Positions 36,368 to 45,615 of a DNA stretch of 64,000 nucleotides are shown here, one piece after another. Every line of letters starts with the position of its first letter. Within the stretch, counting starts at the first letter, position 1. The translations under genes were made by a program, and so were the position numbers. The stretch is from the NCBI RefSeq assembly GCF_001425605.1, contig NZ_LMRG01000023.1, positions 474,291 to 538,290 of the forward strand. Reading direction: 5' to 3'. Under the pieces are notes generated by a model. The model did no database searches and was not told where the DNA came from. It saw nothing but the letters and a program-made list of their open reading frames with translations. This DNA comes from Rhizobium sp. Leaf453 (GTDB lineage: Bacteria; Pseudomonadota; Alphaproteobacteria; Rhizobiales; Rhizobiaceae).

Positions 36368-38347
36368 TCAAAGGATGAAATCGCTCGAGGCGAGACTAAT
36401 GGCGTCGTCGAGACGGATGACGAAATCCGTTCTGCCGTCGCCGTTGCGATCACCGTAGATGTACGTGTCCGAGCTTTCCCTGACATAGCGCAATTCGCCG
36501 GCCTCGCCGCTGTAGCCTCCACTGCCGACGAAGGAGAAGGCCTGGTTGCCGCCTCTTGTCACATCCGCGTCCATGCTCCTGAGATTGATGATGTCGTCGT
36601 CGGCGCGCGAGAAGTCGAAGATGATGTCGGTCGCGGAGCGGGTGGTTCCCACATCGGATCCGAACTTGAAGACGAAGACGTCTCTTCCCGATCCGCCATA
36701 GAGGTTGTCGTAGCCCCCGCCGCCGAGCAGGATGTCATCCCCTGAACCGCCGTCGAGGCGATTGGCGCCGCTGTCGCCGATCAGCCGGTCGTCATGGGAG
36801 GAACCCTTCAGGTTTTCGATCGAGACGAAGACATCTCCCTTCGCATCATTGGTGTTGGCGGAGGAATCGGAGAGGTTTGCGGTGACGCCCCTGGCGGCGT
36901 TGTCATAGGTGGCGGTATCGCGCCCCGAACTGCCGGACAGGCGATCCGCACCGCTGCCACCGCGCAGGACATCATTCCCCTCCATGCCGGAGAGGCCATC
37001 ATTGCCGCTGTCGCCAGACAGGAAATTGTTCCGCGTGTCGCCGATCAGGTGATCGTTGCCCGCGAGACCGGACAACATGCCTGTCGGATCGACCCTCATT
37101 GTGTCGGCGGCACCCGTGCCACGCCCGTAGGTCTCTGCCGCTATGCCCCGGTCGTCGGCGTCGATCGAGTCCGATGTGTAAGTCACGGCAAATCCGCCGC
37201 CGGATAGTGCCGCGACGGAGAGATCCACCTGCTCATCATACTTGTCGGCATCGATGCCAACGGTGAATACGCGGCTGACCGGGGTGCCGTCCGCCGATAG
37301 GATGATGGCATAGGCGTCGTCGCCGATCTCCTCGGGATAAAGCGAGTGCTGGTTCCAGACGACGACATAATGTCCCGTTGCCAGCCTCGCCATATCGAGG
37401 TCGCCGACGACCGTGCCCCGGTCGAAAACCGACGTGGCTGCTGTCACGCGCGTGCCCGCCTCGTTATAGGCGGAGAAATAGATTGCCATGGCGCCGTCAT
37501 CATCATCCGCTTCGGTCCAGTTGAGATTGGCGACGACGAAACCGCCGCCGGCGCGGGATGCGACGGCGTATCCGTAGTTTTCGCTGTCGCTCCAGACGCC
37601 GCCGGCTCCGCCGAAATGCGGGGTCAGTCCGAAATCGGATCGCAGTGCTGTACCATGCTCATCGAACAGCGTCGCCCGGATCTGGTTTTGTCCGTTGTCC
37701 GAGCCGTCGTCGATCGCCGCTTCCGAATTCCAGATGACGATGCTGTTACCGTTCGTGAGGGCAACGGATTTCGTTACCAGTTCGTCGAAATCGTTCGACC
37801 GGGTGTTGAGAACCCGATCGGCTCCGCGCGCCGTGCCGTTGGCATTGTAGGCGCGGGAATAAACCTCGTCGAAATTGCCTGTCGATGTGGAGGCTCCGAA
37901 GGAGACGACGAAGCCGCCGTCACCGGTCGCAACGACATCCGGTGCGTAGGCCTGCGTGGAGGCGACGGTATCGACGTTGATCACGCCGCTGACGGCATTG
38001 CCGTTGGGCGTGAAGACCTGCGCGCGGATATGGGCGTCGTTCGTGAAGATCGGATCATCGAGTGCTTCGATCCAGGTGAAGACGATATTACCGTTCGCGA
38101 GCTGGGTCGCCTGCGGGGTGCCGGAATGCCCGCCGTTCACGCCACGGATGACAAGCTCACTGCCTGTGGGATCGCCGTTGGCGTCGTAGAACCGCGCTGC
38201 GACATAGGTGGTGACAACATCGGAGTCGTCGTACTCGTTGAAGCAGCTGGACCAGGTGACCAGGAATCCGCCGCTTCGCAAGGCGATGACGTTGGAATCT
38301 TCCTGCCAATTGTTCTGATAGCTATTGACCCGAAACTCATTTCCCAT
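36368..38347 (-). CDS. Seven-repeat beta-protein fused to RTX calcium-binding repeats
   Basis: The 659-residue protein has no N-terminal signal peptide. Residues about 15-420 contain seven copies of a degenerate unit ending in a G-G-F-V-V-x-W-like strand (SGGFLVTW, NGNIVFTW, DGGFVVSF, NGNSIVIW, GGGFVVAN, TGHYVVVW, GGGFAVTY), suggesting a seven-bladed propeller. Residues about 425-560 carry RTX nonapeptides (GLAGNDHLIG, GDSGNDGLSG, GGSGDDILLG, GGSGRDVFVF), which bind calcium and mark type I secretion. No protease or lipase motif is present. A GAGGAGG precedes ATG 38347. Secretion genes are not nearby. Likely an extracellular or surface adhesin-like protein; this role is inferred. Confidence 0.85.
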   Translation of the reverse strand: MGNEFRVNSYQNNWQEDSNVIALRSGGFLVTWSSCFNEYDDSDVVTTYVAARFYDANGDPTGSELVIRGVNGGHSGTPQATQLANGNIVFTWIEALDDPIFTNDAHIRAQVFTPNGNAVSGVINVDTVASTQAYAPDVVATGDGGFVVSFGASTSTGNFDEVYSRAYNANGTARGADRVLNTRSNDFDELVTKSVALTNGNSIVIWNSEAAIDDGSDNGQNQIRATLFDEHGTALRSDFGLTPHFGGAGGVWSDSENYGYAVASRAGGGFVVANLNWTEADDDDGAMAIYFSAYNEAGTRVTAATSVFDRGTVVGDLDMARLATGHYVVVWNQHSLYPEEIGDDAYAIILSADGTPVSRVFTVGIDADKYDEQVDLSVAALSGGGFAVTYTSDSIDADDRGIAAETYGRGTGAADTMRVDPTGMLSGLAGNDHLIGDTRNNFLSGDSGNDGLSGMEGNDVLRGGSGADRLSGSSGRDTATYDNAARGVTANLSDSSANTNDAKGDVFVSIENLKGSSHDDRLIGDSGANRLDGGSGDDILLGGGGYDNLYGGSGRDVFVFKFGSDVGTTRSATDIIFDFSRADDDIINLRSMDADVTRGGNQAFSFVGSGGYSGEAGELRYVRESSDTYIYGDRNGDGRTDFVIRLDDAISLASSDFIL

Positions 38348-38686
38348 GGGAAATCCTCCTCGATTGCAAGCCGGGATGACCCTAAGCGGCTCCTGTGACA
38401 GCTTTGAAACACGGAAAGGTTTAGGGTCGGAACAGCCGCCGGCAATGGTGGCGAGGTCAAAAAAAAGGGTTTGGCCCGGAAGCTGGAGGCAGAACAATTG
38501 GTCCCCGGCGAGGGGCCGACGGCTGGATTATCTCAATTTTTCCGCCTTCGACTGTCGACGCGGGATAGGCCGGCAGACGGGGACAGTTGCGGAAGGCTTC
38601 GCATCACTCCTCCCCGAAGAGATCGGAGATTGGTCGAAATCTGCAAAGTGTTTATGCCCCATGGGCTGACCGGAAATGACCGGTTT
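38348..38686. other. Intergenic region upstream of the RTX gene
   Basis: These 339 bases should hold the RTX promoter and the end of the preceding operon. No gene or strong hairpin is supported. Confidence 0.45.
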
Positions 38687-39097
38687 TCAAATCCTGTTTG
38701 TCGGGCTGTCTTCTGACGGCTTCCGGTAGATGGCCTTGATCGTTTTGGCCGGGCCGTCCCCGCCCTTGACCACCATCATCATGTGTAGGTCGTTTCCTTT
38801 CAGGAACAGGCCGATTTCAATCGGGTCGCTGTCCTGGCGTCTGCGACCGACACCGGTGGCGAAGCTGGCGTGGCCGGGATTGTCTGTCTGCAGGATGGCT
38901 GACCAGTCGTCGCTTGCCATTACCGTCAGCACGCTCCCGTTCTGGACGAGGCCGATGGTGCAGGATTTGCAATAACCGTCGCTGGAATAGACCTGCTGCC
39001 AGCGGCCGGCGAAGTCGAGTTCATCGGCGTGCGCGGGGGCGGCGATCAAAACGGTGATCAGGGCAACGAAACTCGATTTTCCCCACGATCCCATCAA
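38687..39097 (-). CDS. Hypothetical secreted protein (136 residues)
   Basis: A signal peptide (about residues 1-24, ending AHA) precedes a compact domain with two Cys (YCKSC) and a beta-rich pattern (GRWQQVYSS, GSVLTVMASDDW, IKAIYRKPS) that resembles the small lipocalin-like DUF2147 group only loosely. Its ATG overlaps the stop of the aspartic protease gene as ATGA, so it is the last gene of a three-gene operon. Function unknown. Confidence 0.65.
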   Translation of the reverse strand: MMGSWGKSSFVALITVLIAAPAHADELDFAGRWQQVYSSDGYCKSCTIGLVQNGSVLTVMASDDWSAILQTDNPGHASFATGVGRRRQDSDPIEIGLFLKGNDLHMMMVVKGGDGPAKTIKAIYRKPSEDSPTNRI

Positions 39098-39795
39098 TCC
39101 CTCAGCCGCAGTTCGTCGGTCTGCATCTGCAGGAAATCGAGCGTCGAAAGGAAGCTCATGCCGAGCAGGCTCTGGTCGAGCATTCCCTGTTGGGTGACCA
39201 TGGCCTTGACGTCCTTGCGGACGATCGGGCCGATCGATACTTCCGCAAGCGTCACGGGTGCCGCCCGCGCCTCGCCATTGGCGGTAAGGATGGACTGGGT
39301 ATAGGAAAGGGTCTCGGGAGCAAGGCCCAGTTTCTCGGCATCATCGTAGGACAGCGCGACCCGGCTTGCGCCGGTGTCGACGAGCATCTGTACGCTGACG
39401 CCATTCACCGCGACATTGGCTTCGAAATGGCCGTTCAAGACCTTGTGCAGCACGACTTCCTGGATGCCTTCGCTATCCGTGAACACCGCCGCGCGACCGG
39501 GGATGAGCCCGCCGGCCAGACGGTTACCGAAGGATTGCAGGTCGGTGCGATAGAGGTATCCGGAGACAAGGACGAGGATGATCAGCACCCAGATCCCCAG
39601 CTGGCGCATGCTTTCGCCGAAATGCCGGCGGCTCTGAAGAATGCCCGCGCCGAACATCGCCGCGATCGCGCTCAGCGTGACAAGGTGGCCGAAATCGTCG
39701 TTGACGATGCCGAAGGTGCGGCCGCTGTCGTGGTTCAGAATGAGGAAAACAAGGCCGACTGCGAGGATGGTGAAGAGGATGGTCAGCTTGTTCAT
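39094..39795 (-). CDS. Retropepsin-like clan AA aspartic protease (TIGR02281 type)
   Basis: The 233-residue protein has three membrane helices (about 3-20, 36-53, 66-82) and a periplasmic aspartic protease domain with the active site DTGAS (Asp140) and a retropepsin-like ending (LLGMSFLSTL). Like viral retropepsins it has only one catalytic Asp, so a homodimer is needed. The family is typical of alphaproteobacteria; targets are unknown. It overlaps both neighbours by 4 bases. Confidence 0.88.
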   Translation of the reverse strand: MNKLTILFTILAVGLVFLILNHDSGRTFGIVNDDFGHLVTLSAIAAMFGAGILQSRRHFGESMRQLGIWVLIILVLVSGYLYRTDLQSFGNRLAGGLIPGRAAVFTDSEGIQEVVLHKVLNGHFEANVAVNGVSVQMLVDTGASRVALSYDDAEKLGLAPETLSYTQSILTANGEARAAPVTLAEVSIGPIVRKDVKAMVTQQGMLDQSLLGMSFLSTLDFLQMQTDELRLRD

Positions 39796-40016
39796 TCTGT
39801 GTCGACCCGCTCGCGTGCCATGCGGGTCCGGCGTGTCTCGCGGCGCGGCTTGCGCTCGACCGTTTCCAGCCGGGCCGGCAAGGTCGCCATGATGCTGCGG
39901 CGCTCATCGGACGTGTAGAGTGTCCAGGCACCGATCTCGTCGCGGGTCCGGCCGCAGCCGAAGCAATATCCGGTTTTCATGTCGATCGAACAGACGAGAA
40001 TACAGGGCGATTCCAT
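39792..40016 (-). CDS. DUF1289 family protein
   Basis: The 74-residue protein has the DUF1289 motif SPCILVCSIDMKTGYCFGCG, four Cys that probably bind zinc or an Fe-S cluster, then DEIGAWTLYTSDERR and a basic tail rich in Arg. Function unknown. Its stop overlaps the start of the aspartic protease gene (ATGA), which makes it the first gene of the operon. Confidence 0.88.
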   Translation of the reverse strand: MESPCILVCSIDMKTGYCFGCGRTRDEIGAWTLYTSDERRSIMATLPARLETVERKPRRETRRTRMARERVDTE

Positions 40017-40065
40017 GGAGGCGTGGGGTCCGGACTAAGGAGCAGTTTCAACTTATATCGGCGTT

Positions 40066-40854
40066 TCAGATGGTCAGTGCAAGTGCGGCGAGAACCGCGA
40101 TTTCCGTCAATTGTTGTGTGGCTCCGATTGTGTCGCCCGTATGACCGCCGATCTTGCCGTCGACGATTTCGCTGAAGGCTGGCACGGTTGCCGCAAAGGC
40201 CGCGATCGCGAGGACTGCGGAAAGCAGCGATGCGCCTGACAGGAACAGGAGGAGGGCGGCGGAAACGACACCGATCACAAGGGCCACGGTGACGGCTGAC
40301 GCATCCGGTTCACCGGCGGAAGCCGCGACGCCATCGCGACGCGCGGGCGGCAGGCGCGACCAGTGCCAGACCATGGCCGTGCGGCTGAGCGCCGCCGTTG
40401 CCAGCACGAGAAGCCCGGCGCCGCTCGGTGTCAACAGCGGCAGGACGGCCGCAAGAGCGGAGACACGCAGGCCGAAGGAGAGGATGAGGGCGACGGCACC
40501 ATAGGAGCCGATCCGGCTGTCCTTCATGATCAGCAGCGCGCTTTCCTTGGTCTTGCCGCCGCCAAGGCCATCGGCCGTGTCGGAGAGACCGTCCTCGTGC
40601 AGGGCGCCGGTGATCAGCGCCTGGATTGCCACGGCGACAAAGGCGGTGAACAGCGGCGAGGCGTTGATCGCGGTGAAGATCGACACGATCGCTGCCGCCG
40701 GCAGCACGATCAGCAGGCCGGCGATCGGGAAGGCGCGCACCGCCCGGCTGAGCCGTCCGTCGAAATTGACGAAATGGCGCTGCGGCATGTGGATGCGGCT
40801 AAGGAACGCTACCGAGCGTGCCACGTCGTCTATGAAGTCGCGGATATCGAACAT
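40066..40854 (-). CDS. cobS: Adenosylcobinamide-GDP ribazoletransferase (cobalamin synthase)
   Basis: The 262-residue membrane protein joins adenosylcobinamide-GDP and alpha-ribazole to give cobalamin, the last step of the nucleotide-loop pathway (cobV in Pseudomonas denitrificans naming). The hallmark ALHEDGLSDTADGLGGG with its Asp residues and the following KDSRIGSYG are present. The start MFDIRDF at 40854 gives the family length; the upstream frame is the shadow of the divergent gene. It is divergent from cobT, its pathway partner. Confidence 0.95.
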   Translation of the reverse strand: MFDIRDFIDDVARSVAFLSRIHMPQRHFVNFDGRLSRAVRAFPIAGLLIVLPAAAIVSIFTAINASPLFTAFVAVAIQALITGALHEDGLSDTADGLGGGKTKESALLIMKDSRIGSYGAVALILSFGLRVSALAAVLPLLTPSGAGLLVLATAALSRTAMVWHWSRLPPARRDGVAASAGEPDASAVTVALVIGVVSAALLLFLSGASLLSAVLAIAAFAATVPAFSEIVDGKIGGHTGDTIGATQQLTEIAVLAALALTI

Positions 40855-41029
40855 TGAACGTCCCCCATGGCCGTTTCGCCCCCGCGAATCGGTGATTTCA
40901 AGACGATCATGCGACGGCGACACGAACCGGCGCAAATGCCGTTGCCGGAATTGACCGGGCGCTCTATGAGGAAGCACCTTTGCGGTGCCTTCGGCCCGCG
41001 TGTGACGAGACGAGACAAGGATCACCATC

Positions 41030-42046
41030 ATGAGTGCCAGCGGCCTGCCGTTCGACGACTTCCGGGAACTGTTGCGCAACCTGCCGGGTCCCGACGGTGC
41101 GGCTCTGGCCACGGCGCGTGAGCGTGACGCGCAACTCACCAAGCCACCGGGCGCGCTTGGACGTCTCGAGGAAATTGCCTTCTGGCTGGCGGCCTGGACG
41201 GGCAGGGCGCCTGCGGTCAACCGGCCGCTGGTAGCCATTTTCGCCGGCAATCACGGCGTGACGAAGCAGGGTGTGACACCGTTTCCGCCATCGGTGACGG
41301 CGCAGATGGTCGAGAATTTTGCCGCCGGTGGCGCCGCCATCAACCAGATCTGCGTCAGCCACGATCTTGGGCTCAAGGTGTTCGATCTGGCGCTGGAATA
41401 TCCGACCGGCGACATCACCGAAGAGGCGGCGCTCTCCGAGCGCGACTGTGCCGCGACCATGGCTTTTGGCATGGAAGCGGTGGCCGGCGGCACGGATCTG
41501 CTCTGCATCGGTGAGATGGGTATCGGCAATACGACCATCGCCGCTGCGATCAACCTCGCGCTTTATGGCGGCACCGCCGAGGATTGGGTCGGGCCGGGCA
41601 CGGGATCGCAGGGCGAGGTGCTGGCCCGCAAGATCGCGGCCGTCGACAAGGCGGTGGCGCTGCATGCCGATCATCTGGGCGATCCGCTCGAAGTGCTGCG
41701 CCGCCTCGGTGGCCGCGAGATCGCCGCCATGGCCGGCGCGATTTTGGCCGCCCGCATGCAGAAGATTCCGGTCATCATCGATGGTTATGTCGCGACGACG
41801 GCCGCCGCCATCCTCAAGGCTGCCAATCCGGCCGCGCTCGATCATTGCCTGATCGGCCATGTATCGGCGGAGCCCGGCCACATGAACGCAATCGAGAAGC
41901 TCGGCAAGACGCCGCTGCTCGCGCTCGGCATGCGGCTTGGGGAGGGTACTGGCGCAGCGCTGGCCGCTGGTATCGTCAAGGCGGCCGCTGCCTGCCATTC
42001 CGGCATGGCAACCTTCGCGCAGGCCGGCGTCAGCAACAAGAGCTGA
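41030..42046 (+). CDS. cobT: Nicotinate-nucleotide-dimethylbenzimidazole phosphoribosyltransferase
   Basis: CobT transfers phosphoribose from nicotinate mononucleotide to 5,6-dimethylbenzimidazole, making alpha-ribazole phosphate for cobalamin (cobU in P. denitrificans naming). The 338-residue protein shows FAGNHGVTKQGVTPFPPSVT, GEMGIGNTT and the catalytic Glu in LGEGTGA (Glu305). The 175-base region shared with cobS contains no B12 box that I can see, so vitamin-B12 riboswitch control is not evident here. Confidence 0.96.
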   Translation: MSASGLPFDDFRELLRNLPGPDGAALATARERDAQLTKPPGALGRLEEIAFWLAAWTGRAPAVNRPLVAIFAGNHGVTKQGVTPFPPSVTAQMVENFAAGGAAINQICVSHDLGLKVFDLALEYPTGDITEEAALSERDCAATMAFGMEAVAGGTDLLCIGEMGIGNTTIAAAINLALYGGTAEDWVGPGTGSQGEVLARKIAAVDKAVALHADHLGDPLEVLRRLGGREIAAMAGAILAARMQKIPVIIDGYVATTAAAILKAANPAALDHCLIGHVSAEPGHMNAIEKLGKTPLLALGMRLGEGTGAALAAGIVKAAAACHSGMATFAQAGVSNKS

Positions 42047-42281
42047 GGTCTCGTCAGGATTTCCCGTCCTTTCGGTAGGAAATCAGGTGTCCGCTACCGT
42101 TAATCGCCGGGTTTGTAGGCGGTTCGGGCCGGCCGGGGCTTGATAGGTCCTGTCTTCTCACCTATTCGGGTGCGGCATTGTTCATCAACTGCCGCATGCA
42201 TCATCCGTGTTCACGGCGCATTCAGGCTGATGTCAGTATCGCGTGTTTCCTGCGGCACTTTGCTGGAAATACGGAGCAAGC

Positions 42282-42698
42282 ATGTATCTGGACAGGGACT
42301 ATCGTGACATGGGCAGTGAAAAGCCGGTAAAGAAGCTGACGGGAATCCGGCATTTCTTCGCAGCCGCCATCTATTCTTTTGGAGGCGCCAAGCGTCTTCT
42401 CGGCGAGGCGGCGTTTCGTCATGAACTCGGTGCCTTTGCCGTGGCGATGATTGCCTTTGTCATCAGCGGTGCGAACCTGTTCCAGTATGTCGCGATGCTC
42501 GTGCTCTTCCTGCTGATGATCGCGTTCGAGGCGCTGAATACGGCGATCGAGGAAATCGTCGATCGGGTTTCCCCGGAAATCTCCGAAATGGGCAAGAACG
42601 CCAAGGATCTCGGGTCGCTTGCCTGCCTGTGCCTGATCCTCGCCAATGGCGGCTATGCCATTTACGTCGTGTTCCTGTCTCATATGTTCGCACTCTAG
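42282..42698 (+). CDS. dgkA: Diacylglycerol kinase (DgkA family)
   Basis: The 138-residue protein has three membrane helices and the DgkA signature [17 protein letters not shown], which forms the active site at the membrane face. It phosphorylates diacylglycerol released by osmoregulated glucan modification and returns it to phospholipid synthesis; some relatives phosphorylate undecaprenol. The start at 42282 has GGAG nearby; the N-terminus [11 protein letters not shown] is longer than that of E. coli DgkA. Confidence 0.92.
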   Translation: MYLDRDYRDMGSEKPVKKLTGIRHFFAAAIYSFGGAKRLLGEAAFRHELGAFAVAMIAFVISGANLFQYVAMLVLFLLMIAFEALNTAIEEIVDRVSPEISEMGKNAKDLGSLACLCLILANGGYAIYVVFLSHMFAL

Positions 42699-42785
42699 GC
42701 GTGAAAGACGGACCGCGATTTTATTCCATCTGTCCGTCTCAAAATAATGTGAGGGGTTGAGAAGCCGGAATCGCGTGATCAAAGT

Positions 42786-42800
42786 TGACGGGCGAAATCA
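42786..42800. promoter_or_regulatory. Candidate iron-responsive operator (RirA type)
   Basis: TGA-N9-TCA at 42786-42800 fits the short rhizobial IRO motif, 58 bases upstream of the iron-binding protein gene. The motif is short and common by chance, but the gene context fits RirA control. Confidence 0.35.
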
Positions 42801-42858
42801 TGATTATATACCGGCTGCATCGGACATTCAGGGTCCGGGCAAACGTTGCGAGGCTGCC

Positions 42859-43893
42859 ATGAAAATTTCCTACCCGCGTTCCGTCGGTGCTATCTCACTG
42901 TCGGCGACATTCATCGGTGCGTCGATGCTGGCGCTGGGTGCAAGCGCCGCCTATGCGGACGACGATATCGGCATCGTGGTCTACAATGCACAGCACGAAA
43001 GCCTCGGCGTTGCCTGGGCCGAGGCCTTCACCAAGGAAACCGGCATCAAGGTGACGCTGCGCAAGGGCAGCGACATGGAATTCGCCAACCAGATCGTCCA
43101 GGAAGGGGCCGCATCCCCGGCCGACGTGTTCCTGACGGAAAATTCACCGGCCATGGCGTTGGTCGATGGTGCCGGTCTGTTCGAACCGGTCGCGGCCGAG
43201 ACGCTGGCTCAGGTACCGGAAAATTTCCGTCCGTCCAACGGCCACTGGACCGGCGTTGCCGCCCGCTCGACCGTCTTTGCCTATGACAAGACCAAGCTGA
43301 CCGAGGACAAGCTGCCGAAATCGATGCTTGATCTCGCCGATCCGAGCTGGAAGGGCCGTTGGGCCGCTTCGCCGTCCGGCGCCGATTTCCAGGCGATCGT
43401 CAGCGCGCTGCTGGCCCTGAAGGGCGAGGAGGCGACCGCATCCTGGCTGACGGCGATGAAGGAGAACTTTACCGCCTATAAGGGCAACTCGACAGCCATG
43501 AAGGCCGTGAATGCCGGTGAGGTCGAAGGCGCGGTGATCTACCACTATTACTATTTCGGCGATCAGGCGAAGACGGGCGAAAACTCGCAGAACGTCGCGC
43601 TGCACTACTTCAAGAACGAGGATCCGGGCGCTTTCGTCAGCATTTCCGGCGGTGGCGTGCTTGCCGCCAGCCAGCACAAGGAAAATGCCCAGAAATTCCT
43701 CGCCTGGGTAACGGGCAAGGGCGGGCAGGCGGTTTTGCGTGATGGCACCTCGTTCGAATATGCCGTCGGCAACGGCGAAGCGTCCAACGCATCCCTGACG
43801 CCGCTGGCGGATCTGCACTATCCGAAGGTCGATCCGGCCACGCTCAACAGCGCAAAAGTCACAGACCTGATGACGGCGGCTGGTCTGCTGTGA
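42859..43893 (+). CDS. Fe3+ ABC transporter substrate-binding protein
   Basis: The 344-residue protein has a signal peptide (ending AYA, about residue 31) and the FbpA/FutA-type ferric iron-binding fold: YNAQHESLGVAWAEAFTKET at the start of the mature part, DVFLTENSPA and the tyrosine cluster AVIYHYYYFGD, where Tyr residues bind iron. It delivers ferric iron to the two following gene products. The start at 42859 gives a standard signal peptide; the upstream frame lacks one. Confidence 0.92.
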   Translation: MKISYPRSVGAISLSATFIGASMLALGASAAYADDDIGIVVYNAQHESLGVAWAEAFTKETGIKVTLRKGSDMEFANQIVQEGAASPADVFLTENSPAMALVDGAGLFEPVAAETLAQVPENFRPSNGHWTGVAARSTVFAYDKTKLTEDKLPKSMLDLADPSWKGRWAASPSGADFQAIVSALLALKGEEATASWLTAMKENFTAYKGNSTAMKAVNAGEVEGAVIYHYYYFGDQAKTGENSQNVALHYFKNEDPGAFVSISGGGVLAASQHKENAQKFLAWVTGKGGQAVLRDGTSFEYAVGNGEASNASLTPLADLHYPKVDPATLNSAKVTDLMTAAGLL

Positions 43894-43944
43894 TAGGCAG
43901 CCTCTAAACGATCGTAAACCTGAACCGGATTCTCCGCTTAGGTC

Positions 43945-45615
43945 GTGATCTCAGGCTATAAAGGACATTCGCAGCCATCTCGAAATGTGGTTGCGAATGT
44001 CGTTCCGTTTGAAAGCAGCCCCTTGAGCGCCAACGCGTTTCCCGTCGAATCGTCTTCCGCTGCCCGCCGATTTCTGATCGCCGCCCGTGGCCGGACGCGT
44101 ATTCCCTACCTGTGGGTCACTGTGTTTGCGGCGCTGGTCTCTGCTGTCAGTCTCGTTCCGCTCGGCTTCATCGCCGTCATCACCGTCCAGACGGGCTGGG
44201 AAACGGCCGCGAAGCTGATCTTTCGCGGCCGGGTGGGCGAGTTGCTGATCAATACGGCGCTGCTGGAAATCTGCACGCTGCCGATTACCGTCGCTTTATC
44301 CGTGGCACTGGCCTGGCTGACCGAGCGCACCGATCTTCCCGGCGCTCGCATCTGGTCCTGGCTGGCGGTCGCGCCGCTCGCGGTGCCCGCCTTCGTGCAC
44401 TCCTATGCGTGGATCAGCCTCGTGCCCGGCCTGCATGGCCTTGCCGACGGCGTGCTCGTGTCGGTGCTGGCTTACTTTCCCTTTCTCTATCTGCCGATTG
44501 CCGCGCAGCTTCGGCGGCTGGATCCGGCGATCGAGGATGCGGCGGCGTCTCTGGGGCTCAATCCCTGGCAAGTCTTTTTCCGGGCAATACTGCCGCAATT
44601 GCGGCTGGCGATCTGCGGCGGTTCGCTGCTGGTCGGGCTGCATCTGCTGGCGGAATACGGCCTCTATGTCATGATCCGCTTCGACACGTTTTCGACCGCC
44701 ATCGTCGATCAGTTCCAGTCGGCTTTCAATGGACCGGCCGCGAACATGCTGGCTGGCGTGCTGGTGGCCTGCTGCCTGCTGCTGCTGATCGTCGAGGCGG
44801 TCCTGCGCGGTCGCGAACGCTATGCACGCGTCGGTTCGGGGGCTGCGCGTCCGGCCGACAAGCGTGCGCTCGGCTGGTTTCTGTTGCCGGCGCTGGCGCT
44901 GAATGTCGCCGTCGCGGTACTCGCCCTCGGCGTGCCCTTCGTGACGCTCACCCGTTGGCTCTATATCGGCGGCACGGATATCTGGCGGATCGATCTGGTC
45001 GGTAATGCCTTCATCCAGACGATTATTCTGGCAATTGCCGGCGGCGTGTTGGCCACGATCGCGGCCGCTCCCATGGCTTGGCTGTCGGTACGGGCGCCGG
45101 GCCGGTTGCAGCGGATTTTCGAGGCCTGCCATTATTACGTCGGGTCGCTGCCGGGCGTGGTCGTGGCGCTGGCACTGGTGACCATTACCGTGCGGCTGGT
45201 GCTGCCGCTCTATCAGACCTTCGCGACCCTGTTCATCGCCTATATCATGCTGTTCCTGCCGCGGGCGATGGTTGGCCTGCGCACCAGCATTGCGCAGGCA
45301 CCGGTCGAATTGGAGCGGGCGGCGATGGCGCTCGGGCGCACGCCGTTCCAGGCCGTTCGCCAGACGACGATGCGGCTCGCCGCACCCGGCATTGCCGCCA
45401 GCACCGCGCTGGTTGCGCTCGGCATCACCAATGAACTGACGGCCACGCTGATGCTGTCCCCGACCGGCGTCGAGACGCTGGCAACGAAATTCTGGTCGCT
45501 GACCAGCGAGATCGACTATGTGGCGGCGGCGCCCTATGCGGTGATGATGGTGCTCTTGTCGCTGCCGCTTACCTATCTCCTTTACGTGCAATCCAGACGG
45601 GCGACCGGACAATGA
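43945..45615 (+). CDS. Fe3+ ABC transporter permease (fused, FbpB type)
   Basis: The 556-residue protein holds two permease domains in one chain, with about twelve membrane helices. Each half has an EAA loop ([20 protein letters not shown]... about residue 190; [20 protein letters not shown] near 460) that contacts the ATPase. The GTG at 43945 is a weak start without a clear ribosome-binding site; a GTG at 43987 is possible. Its stop overlaps the ATPase gene (ATGA, 45612-45615). Confidence 0.92.
   Translation: MISGYKGHSQPSRNVVANVVPFESSPLSANAFPVESSSAARRFLIAARGRTRIPYLWVTVFAALVSAVSLVPLGFIAVITVQTGWETAAKLIFRGRVGELLINTALLEICTLPITVALSVALAWLTERTDLPGARIWSWLAVAPLAVPAFVHSYAWISLVPGLHGLADGVLVSVLAYFPFLYLPIAAQLRRLDPAIEDAAASLGLNPWQVFFRAILPQLRLAICGGSLLVGLHLLAEYGLYVMIRFDTFSTAIVDQFQSAFNGPAANMLAGVLVACCLLLLIVEAVLRGRERYARVGSGAARPADKRALGWFLLPALALNVAVAVLALGVPFVTLTRWLYIGGTDIWRIDLVGNAFIQTIILAIAGGVLATIAAAPMAWLSVRAPGRLQRIFEACHYYVGSLPGVVVALALVTITVRLVLPLYQTFATLFIAYIMLFLPRAMVGLRTSIAQAPVELERAAMALGRTPFQAVRQTTMRLAAPGIAASTALVALGITNELTATLMLSPTGVETLATKFWSLTSEIDYVAAAPYAVMMVLLSLPLTYLLYVQSRRATGQ

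Noticed and set aside
40855-41029. Possible cobalamin riboswitch between cobS and cobT
   Set aside because: I searched for the B12 box and for a large leader structure and found neither; 175 bases shared by two divergent genes is also too short.
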